DNA of 64,000 bases, from the NCBI GenBank assembly GCA_964459305.1, contig CAYWNA010000014.1, positions 1-64,000 on the forward strand, written 5' to 3'. This stretch comes from CAYWNA01 sp964459305. GTDB lineage: Bacteria > Planctomycetota > Planctomycetia > Pirellulales > Pirellulaceae. The notes beneath the pieces are model-generated. The model saw nothing but the letters and a program-made list of their open reading frames with translations, had not been told where the DNA came from and did no database searches. Shown one piece after another: positions 17,438 through 25,503 of the stretch (position 1 is its first letter; the number at the start of each line of letters is the position of its first letter). A program made the position numbers and the translations under genes.

Positions 17438-17608
17438 TCACACGAACTTCGTCACACCCGGTACTGCCACGGCCGCCTTTGGCGGTTCGGCATCCCACGT
17501 GTAGCCTGACGGCGAGAGGTCCTCTTTGGAACCCAGAACCTGCTCCCAAGTTAGGCTTCGGCCGGTGCACGCGCTCATCCGCGCCATGATCACCAGAATT
17601 TTCGCGCT
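17438..17608 (-). pseudogene. Decayed C-terminal fragment of a Gfo/Idh/MocA oxidoreductase
   Basis: The minus strand here reads KILVIMARMSACTGRSLTWEQ..., then LGSKEDLSPSGYTWD and AVPGVTKFV before a stop at 17438. This is the usual C-terminal end of planctomycete Gfo/Idh/MocA proteins (IMGRMAAYTG..TWEQ..NSKE.L.P...AVPG.TKFV). The frame is cut by a TAG at 17609-17611 and nothing recognisable continues upstream, so only about 55 codons of a once full gene remain. It lies between the acyltransferase fusion and the S9 peptidase. Confidence 0.7.
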
Positions 17609-17790
17609 CTATCGGCTACAGTCTAACATGATCCAACAGCCACCGGAAATCTGCTGATGTCCTGAACAGCTCACTTTGTTTGGCTATAATGCTCCACGAT
17701 GCTTCATGTCATTTTGGGAACATCGAGGTGCGGAGTGAGGGGCGTCCCATTTTCAACTCGATTGGCGATATCATCGATAGAGCACACCGT

Positions 17791-20373
17791 ATGATCATGC
17801 AATCTGCTTGTATTCGCGTCTTGTCTCGTTCTTCGCCTGCCTTCCTCACGACCTTTCTGCTCGCTGCATCTGTCATTGCCCAAGGGTCCAAACAGGACTA
17901 CGAACGGGCGGCAAGCTACGGAGATCGAACGCGGAACAAGGTATTCCGGTCCGATGTTCGTCCTCACTGGATCGGCGACGGACCGCGCTTCTGGTACCGC
18001 ATCGACGTCGGACCGCAGCAGTACGAGTTTGTCTTTGTCGACGCCGAACGAGGAACACGACGACCCGCCTTCGATCACGAGCAAGTCGCCGCGGCGCTGG
18101 GCGAGGCGGGCGGAAAGACGGTCCAAGCGAGACAGTTGCCCTTGCGTTCCATCTCATTCAACGAGGATCAGTCCGCGGTTCGCTTCACCGTCTTTGAAGA
18201 GCACTGGCAGTGGAATTCTAAGACCAAAGAGCTGACGGAGACCGCGCGGGGAGAAGCGGCGGATGCAGGCGACACCGGCGTGAAGGCACTCGATTCGGTT
18301 CACCGCTCGCGTCGGACTGGCGAAGAGACTTGGGTCCGCTTCGACAATCGCACAAAAGAGAACGTCAAGCTGTTTTGGGTTGACACATCCGGTGATCGGA
18401 AACTCTACGAAACGATCGCTGCCGGTCAGGAACACAGACAACACACGTTCGAAGGTCACGTGTGGCTCGTCGTCGATGCCGACGGTCGTCCACTCGCTGC
18501 CTTCGAAGCTACGGCCGAGCATGGCATGGCGGTCATCGACGGTTCGAAACGGCCCACGATCGCTCGGCGGCGAGGACCGCAACGAGGAAACCGTGGGGAC
18601 AGCACTTCTCCAGACGGTTGCTGGCAGGCGTCCATCCGCGACCACAACGTATTCGTCGAGAATATGAAAGGCGATGACGAGTTCGCGCTCAGTAACAATG
18701 GCACGGAGGACGATCCCTACGAGCCGCGTATTTTTTGGTCACCCGATTCGAAGAAGCTCGTTGTGCTGCAGGTGCGCAAAGGGGACGAACGCACGGTTCA
18801 CTTGATCGAATCGTCGCCGAAAGATCAACTGCAGCCAAAACTGCATGCCGTCGGCTATGCAAAGCCAGGCGATCGGATGCCGCTTCCACGACCCCGCCTG
18901 TTCGATCTGGAGTCGCGTTCGCAAATGGAAGTTTGCGAGGATCTGTTTCCCAACGCGTGGAGCGTGTCGGACGTACGTTGGCTGTCGGATTCGGGCCACT
19001 TCACATTTCTCTACAACGGACGCGGCCATCAAGTGCTTCGGATCGTTGAGGTCGACGCCGTTAGTGGAGAGGCCCGCGCCGTTGTCGATGAGCAAAGCCG
19101 CACGTTCATTGATTACGCATTCAAGAGATTCGCGCACTACCTAGACGAAACGGCTGAGATCATTTGGATGAGCGAACGCGACGGTTGGAACCACCTGTAC
19201 CTCTACGACGCGAAAACAGGCAGAGTGAAGAATCAGATTACTCGCGGCCCATGGGTGGTGCGCAGTGTGGAGCGAGTGGACGACGAAGACCGGCAAATCT
19301 GGTTCCGTGCCGGCGGTGTCCGCCCGGAACAGGACCCGTACTACGTGCATCTTTGTCGGGTCGATTTCGACGGTACTGGGTTCACGGTGCTGACCGAAGG
19401 CGATGGGAATCACCGGTGGACCTTCTCTCCCGATCGGCGTTTCTTCATCGACCGCTTCTCACGCGTAGACCAAACGAAGGTGACCGAACTGCGAGACAGC
19501 GAAAACGGCAGCCTGGTGTGTGAACTCGAACGAGCCGACTGGACCGCACTTCGCGACACCGGTTGGAGCCCACCGCATCGTTTCGTCGCCAAAGGCCGTG
19601 ACGGCAAGACGGACATCTACGGCATCATCGTGCGACCGACGGACTTCGATCCCACTCACAAGTATCCAGTCATCGAGAAGATCTATGCAGGACCGCAGAG
19701 CGCGTCTGTGCCCAAGTCATTCGGCCTCTTGAACGACTTGTATGCCATGGCGGAACTCGGCTTCATCGTCGTCCAAATCGACGGTATGGGCACCTCACAT
19801 CGTTCGAAGGCGTTTCACGACGTGTGCTGGAAGAACCTCGGCGACTCGGGCTTCCCAGATCGCATCGCCTGGATGAAGGCCGCAGCGTCAAAATACCCGG
19901 AAATGGACCTGACTCGCGTCGGCATCTACGGCGGTTCCGCCGGTGGTCAAAGCGCCCTGCGCGGGTTGCTCATTCACGGCGATTTCTACAAAGCCGGGGC
20001 CGCGGATTGCGGTTGCCACGACAACCGCATGGACAAGATATGGTGGAACGAACTGTGGATGGGCTGGCCGGTGGGCCCGCACTACGAAGAGCAGTCGAAT
20101 GTCACGCAGGCTCATCGGCTGCAGGGCAAGCTATTGCTGACGGTCGGTGAACTCGACCACAACGTGGATCCCGCATCCACGATGCAGGTCGTCAACGCAC
20201 TGATCAAAGCCAACAAGGATTTCGAGATGCTGGCGGTTCCCGGCGCTGGCCATGGAGTTGGAGAACGACCATACGCCAAGCGACGCCGCGCCGATTTCTT
20301 CGTGCGACATCTATTGGCCGTCGAACCTCGATGGGAGCCGGCAGACACCGATGGTACGGCGCAGAGCCCGTGA
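17791..20373 (+). CDS. S9-family prolyl oligopeptidase/dipeptidyl peptidase IV-like, exported
   Basis: The frame is open from 17680, but the ATG at 17791 is preferred because it is followed directly by a signal peptide (VLSRSSPAFLTTFLLAASVIAQ); ATG 17797 is equally possible. About 860 residues. The N-terminal two thirds is the DPP IV-type beta-propeller (GTEDDPYEPRIFWSPDSKKLVV, TAEIIWMSERDGWNHLYLYD). The last third is the alpha/beta hydrolase. The nucleophile motif is YGGSAGG with Ser at about 716, where most relatives have GxSYGG. Asp is in VGELDHNVDP near 789 and His in GAGHG near 821. It should remove dipeptides or cleave short peptides in the periplasm. The Ala in place of the usual Tyr after the nucleophile occurs in several bacterial relatives. 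No operon partner is seen. Confidence 0.85.
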   Translation: MIMQSACIRVLSRSSPAFLTTFLLAASVIAQGSKQDYERAASYGDRTRNKVFRSDVRPHWIGDGPRFWYRIDVGPQQYEFVFVDAERGTRRPAFDHEQVAAALGEAGGKTVQARQLPLRSISFNEDQSAVRFTVFEEHWQWNSKTKELTETARGEAADAGDTGVKALDSVHRSRRTGEETWVRFDNRTKENVKLFWVDTSGDRKLYETIAAGQEHRQHTFEGHVWLVVDADGRPLAAFEATAEHGMAVIDGSKRPTIARRRGPQRGNRGDSTSPDGCWQASIRDHNVFVENMKGDDEFALSNNGTEDDPYEPRIFWSPDSKKLVVLQVRKGDERTVHLIESSPKDQLQPKLHAVGYAKPGDRMPLPRPRLFDLESRSQMEVCEDLFPNAWSVSDVRWLSDSGHFTFLYNGRGHQVLRIVEVDAVSGEARAVVDEQSRTFIDYAFKRFAHYLDETAEIIWMSERDGWNHLYLYDAKTGRVKNQITRGPWVVRSVERVDDEDRQIWFRAGGVRPEQDPYYVHLCRVDFDGTGFTVLTEGDGNHRWTFSPDRRFFIDRFSRVDQTKVTELRDSENGSLVCELERADWTALRDTGWSPPHRFVAKGRDGKTDIYGIIVRPTDFDPTHKYPVIEKIYAGPQSASVPKSFGLLNDLYAMAELGFIVVQIDGMGTSHRSKAFHDVCWKNLGDSGFPDRIAWMKAAASKYPEMDLTRVGIYGGSAGGQSALRGLLIHGDFYKAGAADCGCHDNRMDKIWWNELWMGWPVGPHYEEQSNVTQAHRLQGKLLLTVGELDHNVDPASTMQVVNALIKANKDFEMLAVPGAGHGVGERPYAKRRRADFFVRHLLAVEPRWEPADTDGTAQSP

Positions 20374-20401
20374 TCCCGGAGATCCCGACGTGGCGTTGTG
20401 G

Positions 20402-20460
20402 TTTGTTGGAGTCCAGGCTTCAGCCTGCCCCGCGCAGCCTGAAGGCTGTACTCCAGCAAA
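20402..20460. repeat. Short intergenic palindrome between S9 peptidase and lyase-like gene
   Basis: Arms of about 27 bases (20402-20428 and 20434-20460) pair imperfectly, at about 22 of 27 positions: TTGGAGTCCAGGCTTCAGCC against an inverted counterpart. It lies between two convergent genes and could act as a bidirectional terminator, though no T-run is present. Confidence 0.7.
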
Positions 20461-20473
20461 GAATCTCGGCGTA

Positions 20474-23400
20474 CTACTGCGCCGGAATGAACCAGGACTC
20501 ACGGCTGGCGGCGGCCCATGGGTGGACGCCTGATTGGACTTTCAACCAGTTGCGGCTGCTGGCGAGGACGATGGCGATCAGGCGATCGTTGCCAATTCGA
20601 TGCTCGGTTTGTGTGGGAACGGGCAGCGCGGAGACATAGAGCAACTTCCAAGTGGCTGCGTCCCGGATCGAGAACGGCCATTGGCGAATGTTCTGGATCG
20701 TCACCGTGTCGGCGTTCGTTTTCAAAAACACCCTGCCGCCGGAGTGATACTGGCCGGCGTGATTCTGAAGGGCCGCAGCTTGCCCAATCGGCAATCGGTG
20801 TACCACCTGGGCGTCGGCCAACACTTGTGCTGCGACAGTGGAGGCGCCGCCTTCGAATTTGAGGGCATAGGTCTTGCTTCTGCGCACGTTCGTCACGGTG
20901 AATGTCGTCGAACGCCATTGCCTATCGAGCGGCAGAATTCGGTCTACGGGCACCGGGCGTCCTTTACCGGGAACCAAGATCGTGGGAGGATCGGTTGTGG
21001 CACCCACGACGGAGATCCTCACCGGGGGAAAATCGGCATTCCACGTATCTCGGAAGAGAACCCTCATCTGTAAGTCGCCGTCGCCCGTCGGTCGGAAGTA
21101 GACTTGTGGCTCGTCGCCGAGGGGAAAGCCAATGTGGGTGTCGTGTGAAAGATGGGGCCTGTCGTTGTGGAGCCCCGCCTGACGCCCCAACGAAAGGCCC
21201 ACGAGGATCGGCCCAAGCCGCCAGCGGAAATAGCCGTTGCCATGGAAGCGAATCTCCGGCGAGATTCCTTCGGCGGCGTTGATTTCGGGTACAAGATCGG
21301 TCAGCGACCGAGCCACGTCAAACGCTGTCGCGGCGTATTGTCGTTCACCCGTGAGCCGGTGCGCGGTGTCGCAGAGCATCACTCGGTTGGTAAAGCGGAC
21401 ACCGCCGTCGGGCATTTCCGGAATGCCCATGTCGTCCAAGTATTTCAGCAGCACTTTCTTGAGCTTCTCGTCGTTCGGCCACAAACGCGACTGTTGAGAG
21501 AGTTCGCCGCTGAGATAGATCCCCGGCGACCGGAAGTTGCGGAGCGTCGCGTCGTATTCTCGGTCCAAGGTGATGTCGAGCCACTCGCGAGCGAAGTTTC
21601 GGCATTTTGGATCGAATGTCTCTTCATACGCACTCACCCAGAACCGCCCGACGTTGTAGTGTTCCCGACCGCGACCGCGGTAATAAGGATCGTCCGGTTT
21701 GCGGGAGTGGTGCTCCGCCGCCCAGATTGCGCCGTCGATCACCTCGTTCATCACGTCTCTTGCGCGGGGATCGCCGGTGAGGTGATAGTAGTACTGCAAG
21801 AAATGTATTTTCAGGGCTTTGTGCAGATGATGGTGGTACCAGGGAAAAGGACTGATCGCCGCGCCAACCTGATATCCCGTAGCCGAACCTCGCGTGGTGA
21901 AATGATTGGTGCAAACGTCCATGGCAAATCGCGAAACGCGCTCGCCTTCCACGTAGAAATCGCGATCGCCGCCGCGCATGAACAGGACCCATGGGATGAG
22001 CTGCAAGTCGTATTGCAGGCCGTCGAACCAGCGGTAAATCCCTGACTGCTGATTTCCCAGCGGCGGTCGACCCCAACGTGCCATGCCAAACCGCCAAAAC
22101 CCGAAATCGTGAAGTTCCTCCCACCGTGCCATGGCCATCCGCCCCAAGGCATCCACGGCCTCTTCCATTCGGGGATAAGCCTGCTGGTCCACCGGCGAAA
22201 GCGAAAACCCCATGATCGGCACCTTCATGGCCGTTTCAGGATCCTGGCGGAGCACCACCGGCTGCTGGGTCAGCGAGTGGATCTCGGCGTGCGAGCGTTT
22301 GGAGCTTCGGTCGAAGAAGAACAACGTCAACTCGTGCGTGCGAGCCACGCCTTCGGCCGTGTGTTCGAAGACGGCGTTTCCCTGCTGTTCATGCACTGCG
22401 TGTTTGACTTCTTTCGACCACTGATACCGCTCCCATTCCTTTTTGTGGTACAGACTGTCAGGAACGATGTGTTTCAGGCTAAACCCCATGGGCTCGCCGC
22501 GGGACGGCCAAAACTGGATGCCCAGTTTGCCTTCCTCAAGGGAAAACGCCTTGGGATACATATGCCATGCATCGCGAAGGGACACGCTCATCCCGCGGCC
22601 GTCGGCTCCCGTCATACAGAGCCAACCAGCCATGCGTCGCGACCGCCGGACTTCTTTGCGATCCTTGAATGCCGTGAAACGATTGACATCGCTCTGGTGG
22701 AAATAGAATTGGCTATCCGTCGTCCACCCGTCGCGCCACTCCTGGCCTGCGTTTTCGTCCTCAACGCCAACGACAATCTCGCCGCCGGGCTCCAGGTTGG
22801 GCCGGAGTCGGAGCGATATCTCGTGGGCGCCGACCGCGGGATCTCGGATCATCCAAACGATGGTGTGATAAAGCCGCACATAGCTTTCGTTCTTGAAGAA
22901 CTGAATGCGCAGGTCGAGCTGAGCGGCCCGTTCCGCCGCCGCAGTCCGGTAGAACCCACGGCCTCGAATTGTGGCCCGATGTGGCGTTGCCTCTTCGATT
23001 TCCCATTTCATTTCGCTGAACGTTCCCGCGCCCGGCTGATCGTCAAGCACCAGCCGGTGAGGCTCCGCTTCCGAATTGAGGATGTCTTGTCCGTTGAGGG
23101 CCAACCGGGAAAACAGGCGGGCGGACGGTTTGAACTCGGCATCGAGAGGGCCCGTGTGAACCGTGATCACACCATCGGCCAGCGTCGCGATGGGCTGGCC
23201 ACTGTCGGTCGCGGATTCCGCGGGATATTCGAGGAAGTACTGCCGATCGGTGGTCGCTGGGAACTTCAGCAGCAGCCATTTCACGTTGCGCCGCTCCGGC
23301 TCCCACCATCCGGTGACCTCCGTGTCCAGCGGTACGACTTGTCTCCGATCGTCTACCACGCGGCCACTTTGCGACGCCTTGAGAGCCGCCTTGGGAAACA

Positions 23401-23554
23401 CGACACCCACCGAGACAGGCACATCATGCAACACCGCCCGCCCCTGTGGTTCCATAACTTCCAGCGCAAGCCGGTGCGTTCCCTCGGCGAGCGCTGGCGC
23501 ACTCAATACGGTCAGCAGCAGAACAAGAGCCGCGACTGACGGTCGTCGCGCCAA
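20474..23554 (-). CDS. Exported exo-rhamnogalacturonan-lyase-like protein (PcRGLX/YetA type)
   Basis: About 1027 residues if the TTG at 23554 is the start. That start gives a clean signal peptide (MARRPSVAALVLLLTVLSAPALA), but no Shine-Dalgarno is visible; the frame stays open to an ATG at 23803 across two palindromes. The mature protein starts with a beta-barrel-like region (VPVSVGVVFPKAAL, then GWWEPERRNVKWLLLKF), as in the PcRGLX/YetA N-terminal domain. An (alpha/alpha)6-like central region follows (FYLHQ-type aromatics, YYHLTGDPRARDVMNEVIDG, AATAFDVARSLTDLV), then C-terminal beta domains. Relatives are exo-acting rhamnogalacturonan or ulvan lyases. I recognise the family from architecture and the N-terminal motifs, not from catalytic residues. 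The genomic setting with secreted hydrolases agrees. The true start is uncertain because repeats have invaded the 5' region. Confidence 0.65.
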   Translation of the reverse strand: MARRPSVAALVLLLTVLSAPALAEGTHRLALEVMEPQGRAVLHDVPVSVGVVFPKAALKASQSGRVVDDRRQVVPLDTEVTGWWEPERRNVKWLLLKFPATTDRQYFLEYPAESATDSGQPIATLADGVITVHTGPLDAEFKPSARLFSRLALNGQDILNSEAEPHRLVLDDQPGAGTFSEMKWEIEEATPHRATIRGRGFYRTAAAERAAQLDLRIQFFKNESYVRLYHTIVWMIRDPAVGAHEISLRLRPNLEPGGEIVVGVEDENAGQEWRDGWTTDSQFYFHQSDVNRFTAFKDRKEVRRSRRMAGWLCMTGADGRGMSVSLRDAWHMYPKAFSLEEGKLGIQFWPSRGEPMGFSLKHIVPDSLYHKKEWERYQWSKEVKHAVHEQQGNAVFEHTAEGVARTHELTLFFFDRSSKRSHAEIHSLTQQPVVLRQDPETAMKVPIMGFSLSPVDQQAYPRMEEAVDALGRMAMARWEELHDFGFWRFGMARWGRPPLGNQQSGIYRWFDGLQYDLQLIPWVLFMRGGDRDFYVEGERVSRFAMDVCTNHFTTRGSATGYQVGAAISPFPWYHHHLHKALKIHFLQYYYHLTGDPRARDVMNEVIDGAIWAAEHHSRKPDDPYYRGRGREHYNVGRFWVSAYEETFDPKCRNFAREWLDITLDREYDATLRNFRSPGIYLSGELSQQSRLWPNDEKLKKVLLKYLDDMGIPEMPDGGVRFTNRVMLCDTAHRLTGERQYAATAFDVARSLTDLVPEINAAEGISPEIRFHGNGYFRWRLGPILVGLSLGRQAGLHNDRPHLSHDTHIGFPLGDEPQVYFRPTGDGDLQMRVLFRDTWNADFPPVRISVVGATTDPPTILVPGKGRPVPVDRILPLDRQWRSTTFTVTNVRRSKTYALKFEGGASTVAAQVLADAQVVHRLPIGQAAALQNHAGQYHSGGRVFLKTNADTVTIQNIRQWPFSIRDAATWKLLYVSALPVPTQTEHRIGNDRLIAIVLASSRNWLKVQSGVHPWAAASRESWFIPAQ

Positions 23555-23574
23555 ACACGCGCAGTGCGCGGACT

Positions 23575-23631
23575 GGCGAGCGGCGGGCGTTAGCCCGCTG
23601 ATGGATCCGGAGGCTGACACCTCCGGCTCGC
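23575..23631. repeat. Palindrome of family D (two inner hairpins)
   Basis: Outer arms GGCGAGC and GCTCGCC enclose two hairpins (GCGGGCGTTAGCCCGC and CCGGAGGCTGACACCTCCGG). The left half closely matches the start of the palindrome inside the kinase gene at 26366-26431 (CTGGCGAGCGG..GGCGT.AGCC, then GCTGATG). It lies in the 5' flank of the lyase-like gene. Confidence 0.8.
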
Positions 23632-23671
23632 CAATTCTCTCGCACTGGCAGTGCGCGATACTACGTCCTGT

Positions 23672-23740
23672 TCGTTTAACGGCAAGCCGAAGGCGTCGGC
23701 GAATACGCCACGCAGTCGCCTTCGGCTTGCCGTTAAACGA
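23672..23740. repeat. Perfect palindrome, family A
   Basis: Arms 23672-23695 and 23717-23740 are perfect 24-base inverted copies (TCGTTTAACGGCAAGCCGAA at the outer end). The arm sequence is close to the family A copy at 4933-5026 (GTTTAACC.GAAGCCGGAGGCG). Present in the 5' flank of the lyase-like gene, beside a family D copy. Confidence 0.9.
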
Positions 23741-23799
23741 ATACCGCCACAATAATTGTGAGCGGGTGCTTACAAACTCATTCGTTTGATGGGAAGAAT

Positions 23800-24010
23800 T
23801 CATTGTCGTATCGAAATCCAATCAAGGAAAAACCGGGCGACGCAGAGGTACTTCGTATCCCACATCACGTCGTTCACGCCGCCACGTTCATAGAAACAGT
23901 AGATCGTGCCGTCCGGACCGACAGCCAAATCGGAATAGCCGGAGATGCCGGGCTGAAGTGCCCGCCGATGCGGCCACGTTCGGCCAGGGGCAAAGCTCCT
24001 GTTTCCTCCT
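23800..24010 (-). pseudogene. 3' fragment of a sialidase/BNR-repeat gene
   Basis: The minus strand ends with RTWPHRRALQPGISGYSDLAV, GPDGTIYCFYERGG and YLCVARFFLDWI before a stop at 23800. This is the C-terminal end of exo-alpha-sialidase-like proteins (SxYSDLAVLPDGTIGCLYE...ARFxLEWL). The match starts abruptly where the aldo/keto reductase gene ends (24042), so the rest of the sialidase gene appears deleted. Its stop falls at the edge of the lyase-like gene's 5' region. Confidence 0.7.
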
Positions 24011-24041
24011 GTCGACCCCGATCGTTGGACGATGACGCGAG

Positions 24042-25145
24042 TTAGACGTATTCCCAGTTTTTCAGCCACTGGTAGTCGGGCGGTAGGTTGGCCCAGGCGC
24101 GGTCCATGGCTCGGTTCAGGTCGGCGCGTTCTTCCACATCCAGTTCGCGACGTTCCTTGATGGCCAGGCAAACGTTGTCGACTTGCTGCGTGGAAATCAT
24201 CCCTGGAATCGGTGCGGTAATCGCGCGGTTGCATAGGATCGAACGGATGGTCAACCGGGCAATTCGGTTGTCTTCTTCGTAATGTGGACTGCCCGGTGAA
24301 CTGTCGCCTTTGAACACCGAGTTGCTGGCGAACGGTTTGATGCCAAACCAACCGATGTCGTGTTTCTTGAGCGTCGCCCATAGGCCGCTTTCGTCGGTCA
24401 CCATTTTCGTCTTGGCCGTGTAGGGCGTCAGAATGACTTCGATCTGATCAGGGAACGTCTCGATCATGTCCTTCAGATGCGGCCGGTCGTGGGACGAGAA
24501 TCCGGTGAATCGCGCGCGACCCGTCTTTTTGGCCCATTCCAACGCCTCGACCGCTTCTTCGACCTCGGCTTCCTCGTGGCGGCTGCTCTTGGTCAGCAAG
24601 CTGATCCGCCACAGATCGACGTAATCCAAACCGGCTTCCTTCATGCCCGCATCGAGGCCTTCCTGCAGCTTTTTGTGCGAGCGCCACTCTGGAAAGCGGC
24701 TTTCCCAGATGTGCCAGGAATATCCGAAGTACATCTTGTCGCGGCGCCCCTGCAAAGCGCGGCTGTAAGCCAGGATTTCCTCTCGGCAGCAGGCATCCAC
24801 ATAGTTGATGCCTCGGTCGATGCAGCGGCTGACCACTTCGGCCCGATTCTTCTGGAACTCGGAACGGCCGATCTTCATGGTCATCCAGCCTGGCACCTTT
24901 TCGCCGCCGATCATCCTGTCGACTCGCTTCCAATGACCGCCCAAACACGCGGCAGACATCATCAAACCCGTCCGTCCACATCGGCGATATTCCATGTCGG
25001 GATTGTAGTTCAGGATCTTGCTGGTGTCCTCGTTTGTAGGATTGCCGGCGCGAACGGTTTTCGTCGCGGCGACTCCCGCAGCAATCGAAGCCGCCGCGGC
25101 GGCACTGTTCTGAACAAAACGACGACGCGTGAGTTTGCTGGTCAT
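24042..25145 (-). CDS. TAT-exported aldo/keto reductase-like protein
   Basis: The ATG at 25145 is chosen because it opens with a twin-arginine signal (MTSKLTRRRFVQNSAAAAASIAAGV) and has AGGAG 10-14 bases upstream; the longer frame to 25223 is not needed. About 367 residues. The barrel has MEYRRCGRTGLMMSAACLGG, GINYVDACC, the Lys strand RDKMYFGYSW, AGLDYVDLWRISLL, GRARFTGFSSHDRPHL and ITAPIPGMISTQQVDN. The region where aldo/keto reductases normally carry the catalytic Tyr (DTAxxYGxSE) reads DACCREEILAYSRAL, and the usual His after the LDYVDL strand is Ser, so the classical catalytic Tyr and His are not apparent. It may use another mechanism or be non-catalytic. It immediately abuts a sialidase fragment. 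Confidence 0.82.
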   Translation of the reverse strand: MTSKLTRRRFVQNSAAAAASIAAGVAATKTVRAGNPTNEDTSKILNYNPDMEYRRCGRTGLMMSAACLGGHWKRVDRMIGGEKVPGWMTMKIGRSEFQKNRAEVVSRCIDRGINYVDACCREEILAYSRALQGRRDKMYFGYSWHIWESRFPEWRSHKKLQEGLDAGMKEAGLDYVDLWRISLLTKSSRHEEAEVEEAVEALEWAKKTGRARFTGFSSHDRPHLKDMIETFPDQIEVILTPYTAKTKMVTDESGLWATLKKHDIGWFGIKPFASNSVFKGDSSPGSPHYEEDNRIARLTIRSILCNRAITAPIPGMISTQQVDNVCLAIKERRELDVEERADLNRAMDRAWANLPPDYQWLKNWEYV

Positions 25146-25503
25146 GACCTGGCTCTCCTGAATCTCAGAACGTTTTGTGGACGGGTTCCTTCCGATGATC
25201 TTCAGACCGACTCCGCCGCGCATTCTTGCACCGCGATACCTGATCCAATATACGCAACTCGTGAACTAGTCTCAAGCTTCGCCCGGCTGTTGTGGGATGT
25301 CTCTATTGCGTCCGTTAGGCAATTTCCTGGGAATGGTGCACCCGTGGTCGGGGACTGTCCCCTTCGCGCGTCGATGCCGCACGTCTGAGGCGACGCCTAT
25401 CCACCCTGTTATGCGATCAGAGAATCGATTGGATCGTCGCCCGTCTTCCAGGTGCTGTCGACATCTGGGGCGATGTCGGATAAGAGGTCTTCAAGGAAAG
25501 AAC
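25146..25503. other. Intergenic stretch with no recognisable gene
   Basis: Between the aldo/keto reductase start and the kinase 3' end I see no credible reading frame, repeat or RNA. A short minus-strand frame near 25400-25495 (SFLEDLLSDIAPDVDSTW) looks protein-like but cannot be assigned; it may be a relic tied to the rearrangement that created the chimeric kinase. Confidence 0.5.

Noticed and set aside
22109..23539. 476-codon plus-strand frame within the lyase-like gene
   Set aside because: Antisense shadow of a real gene with no recognisable domain.
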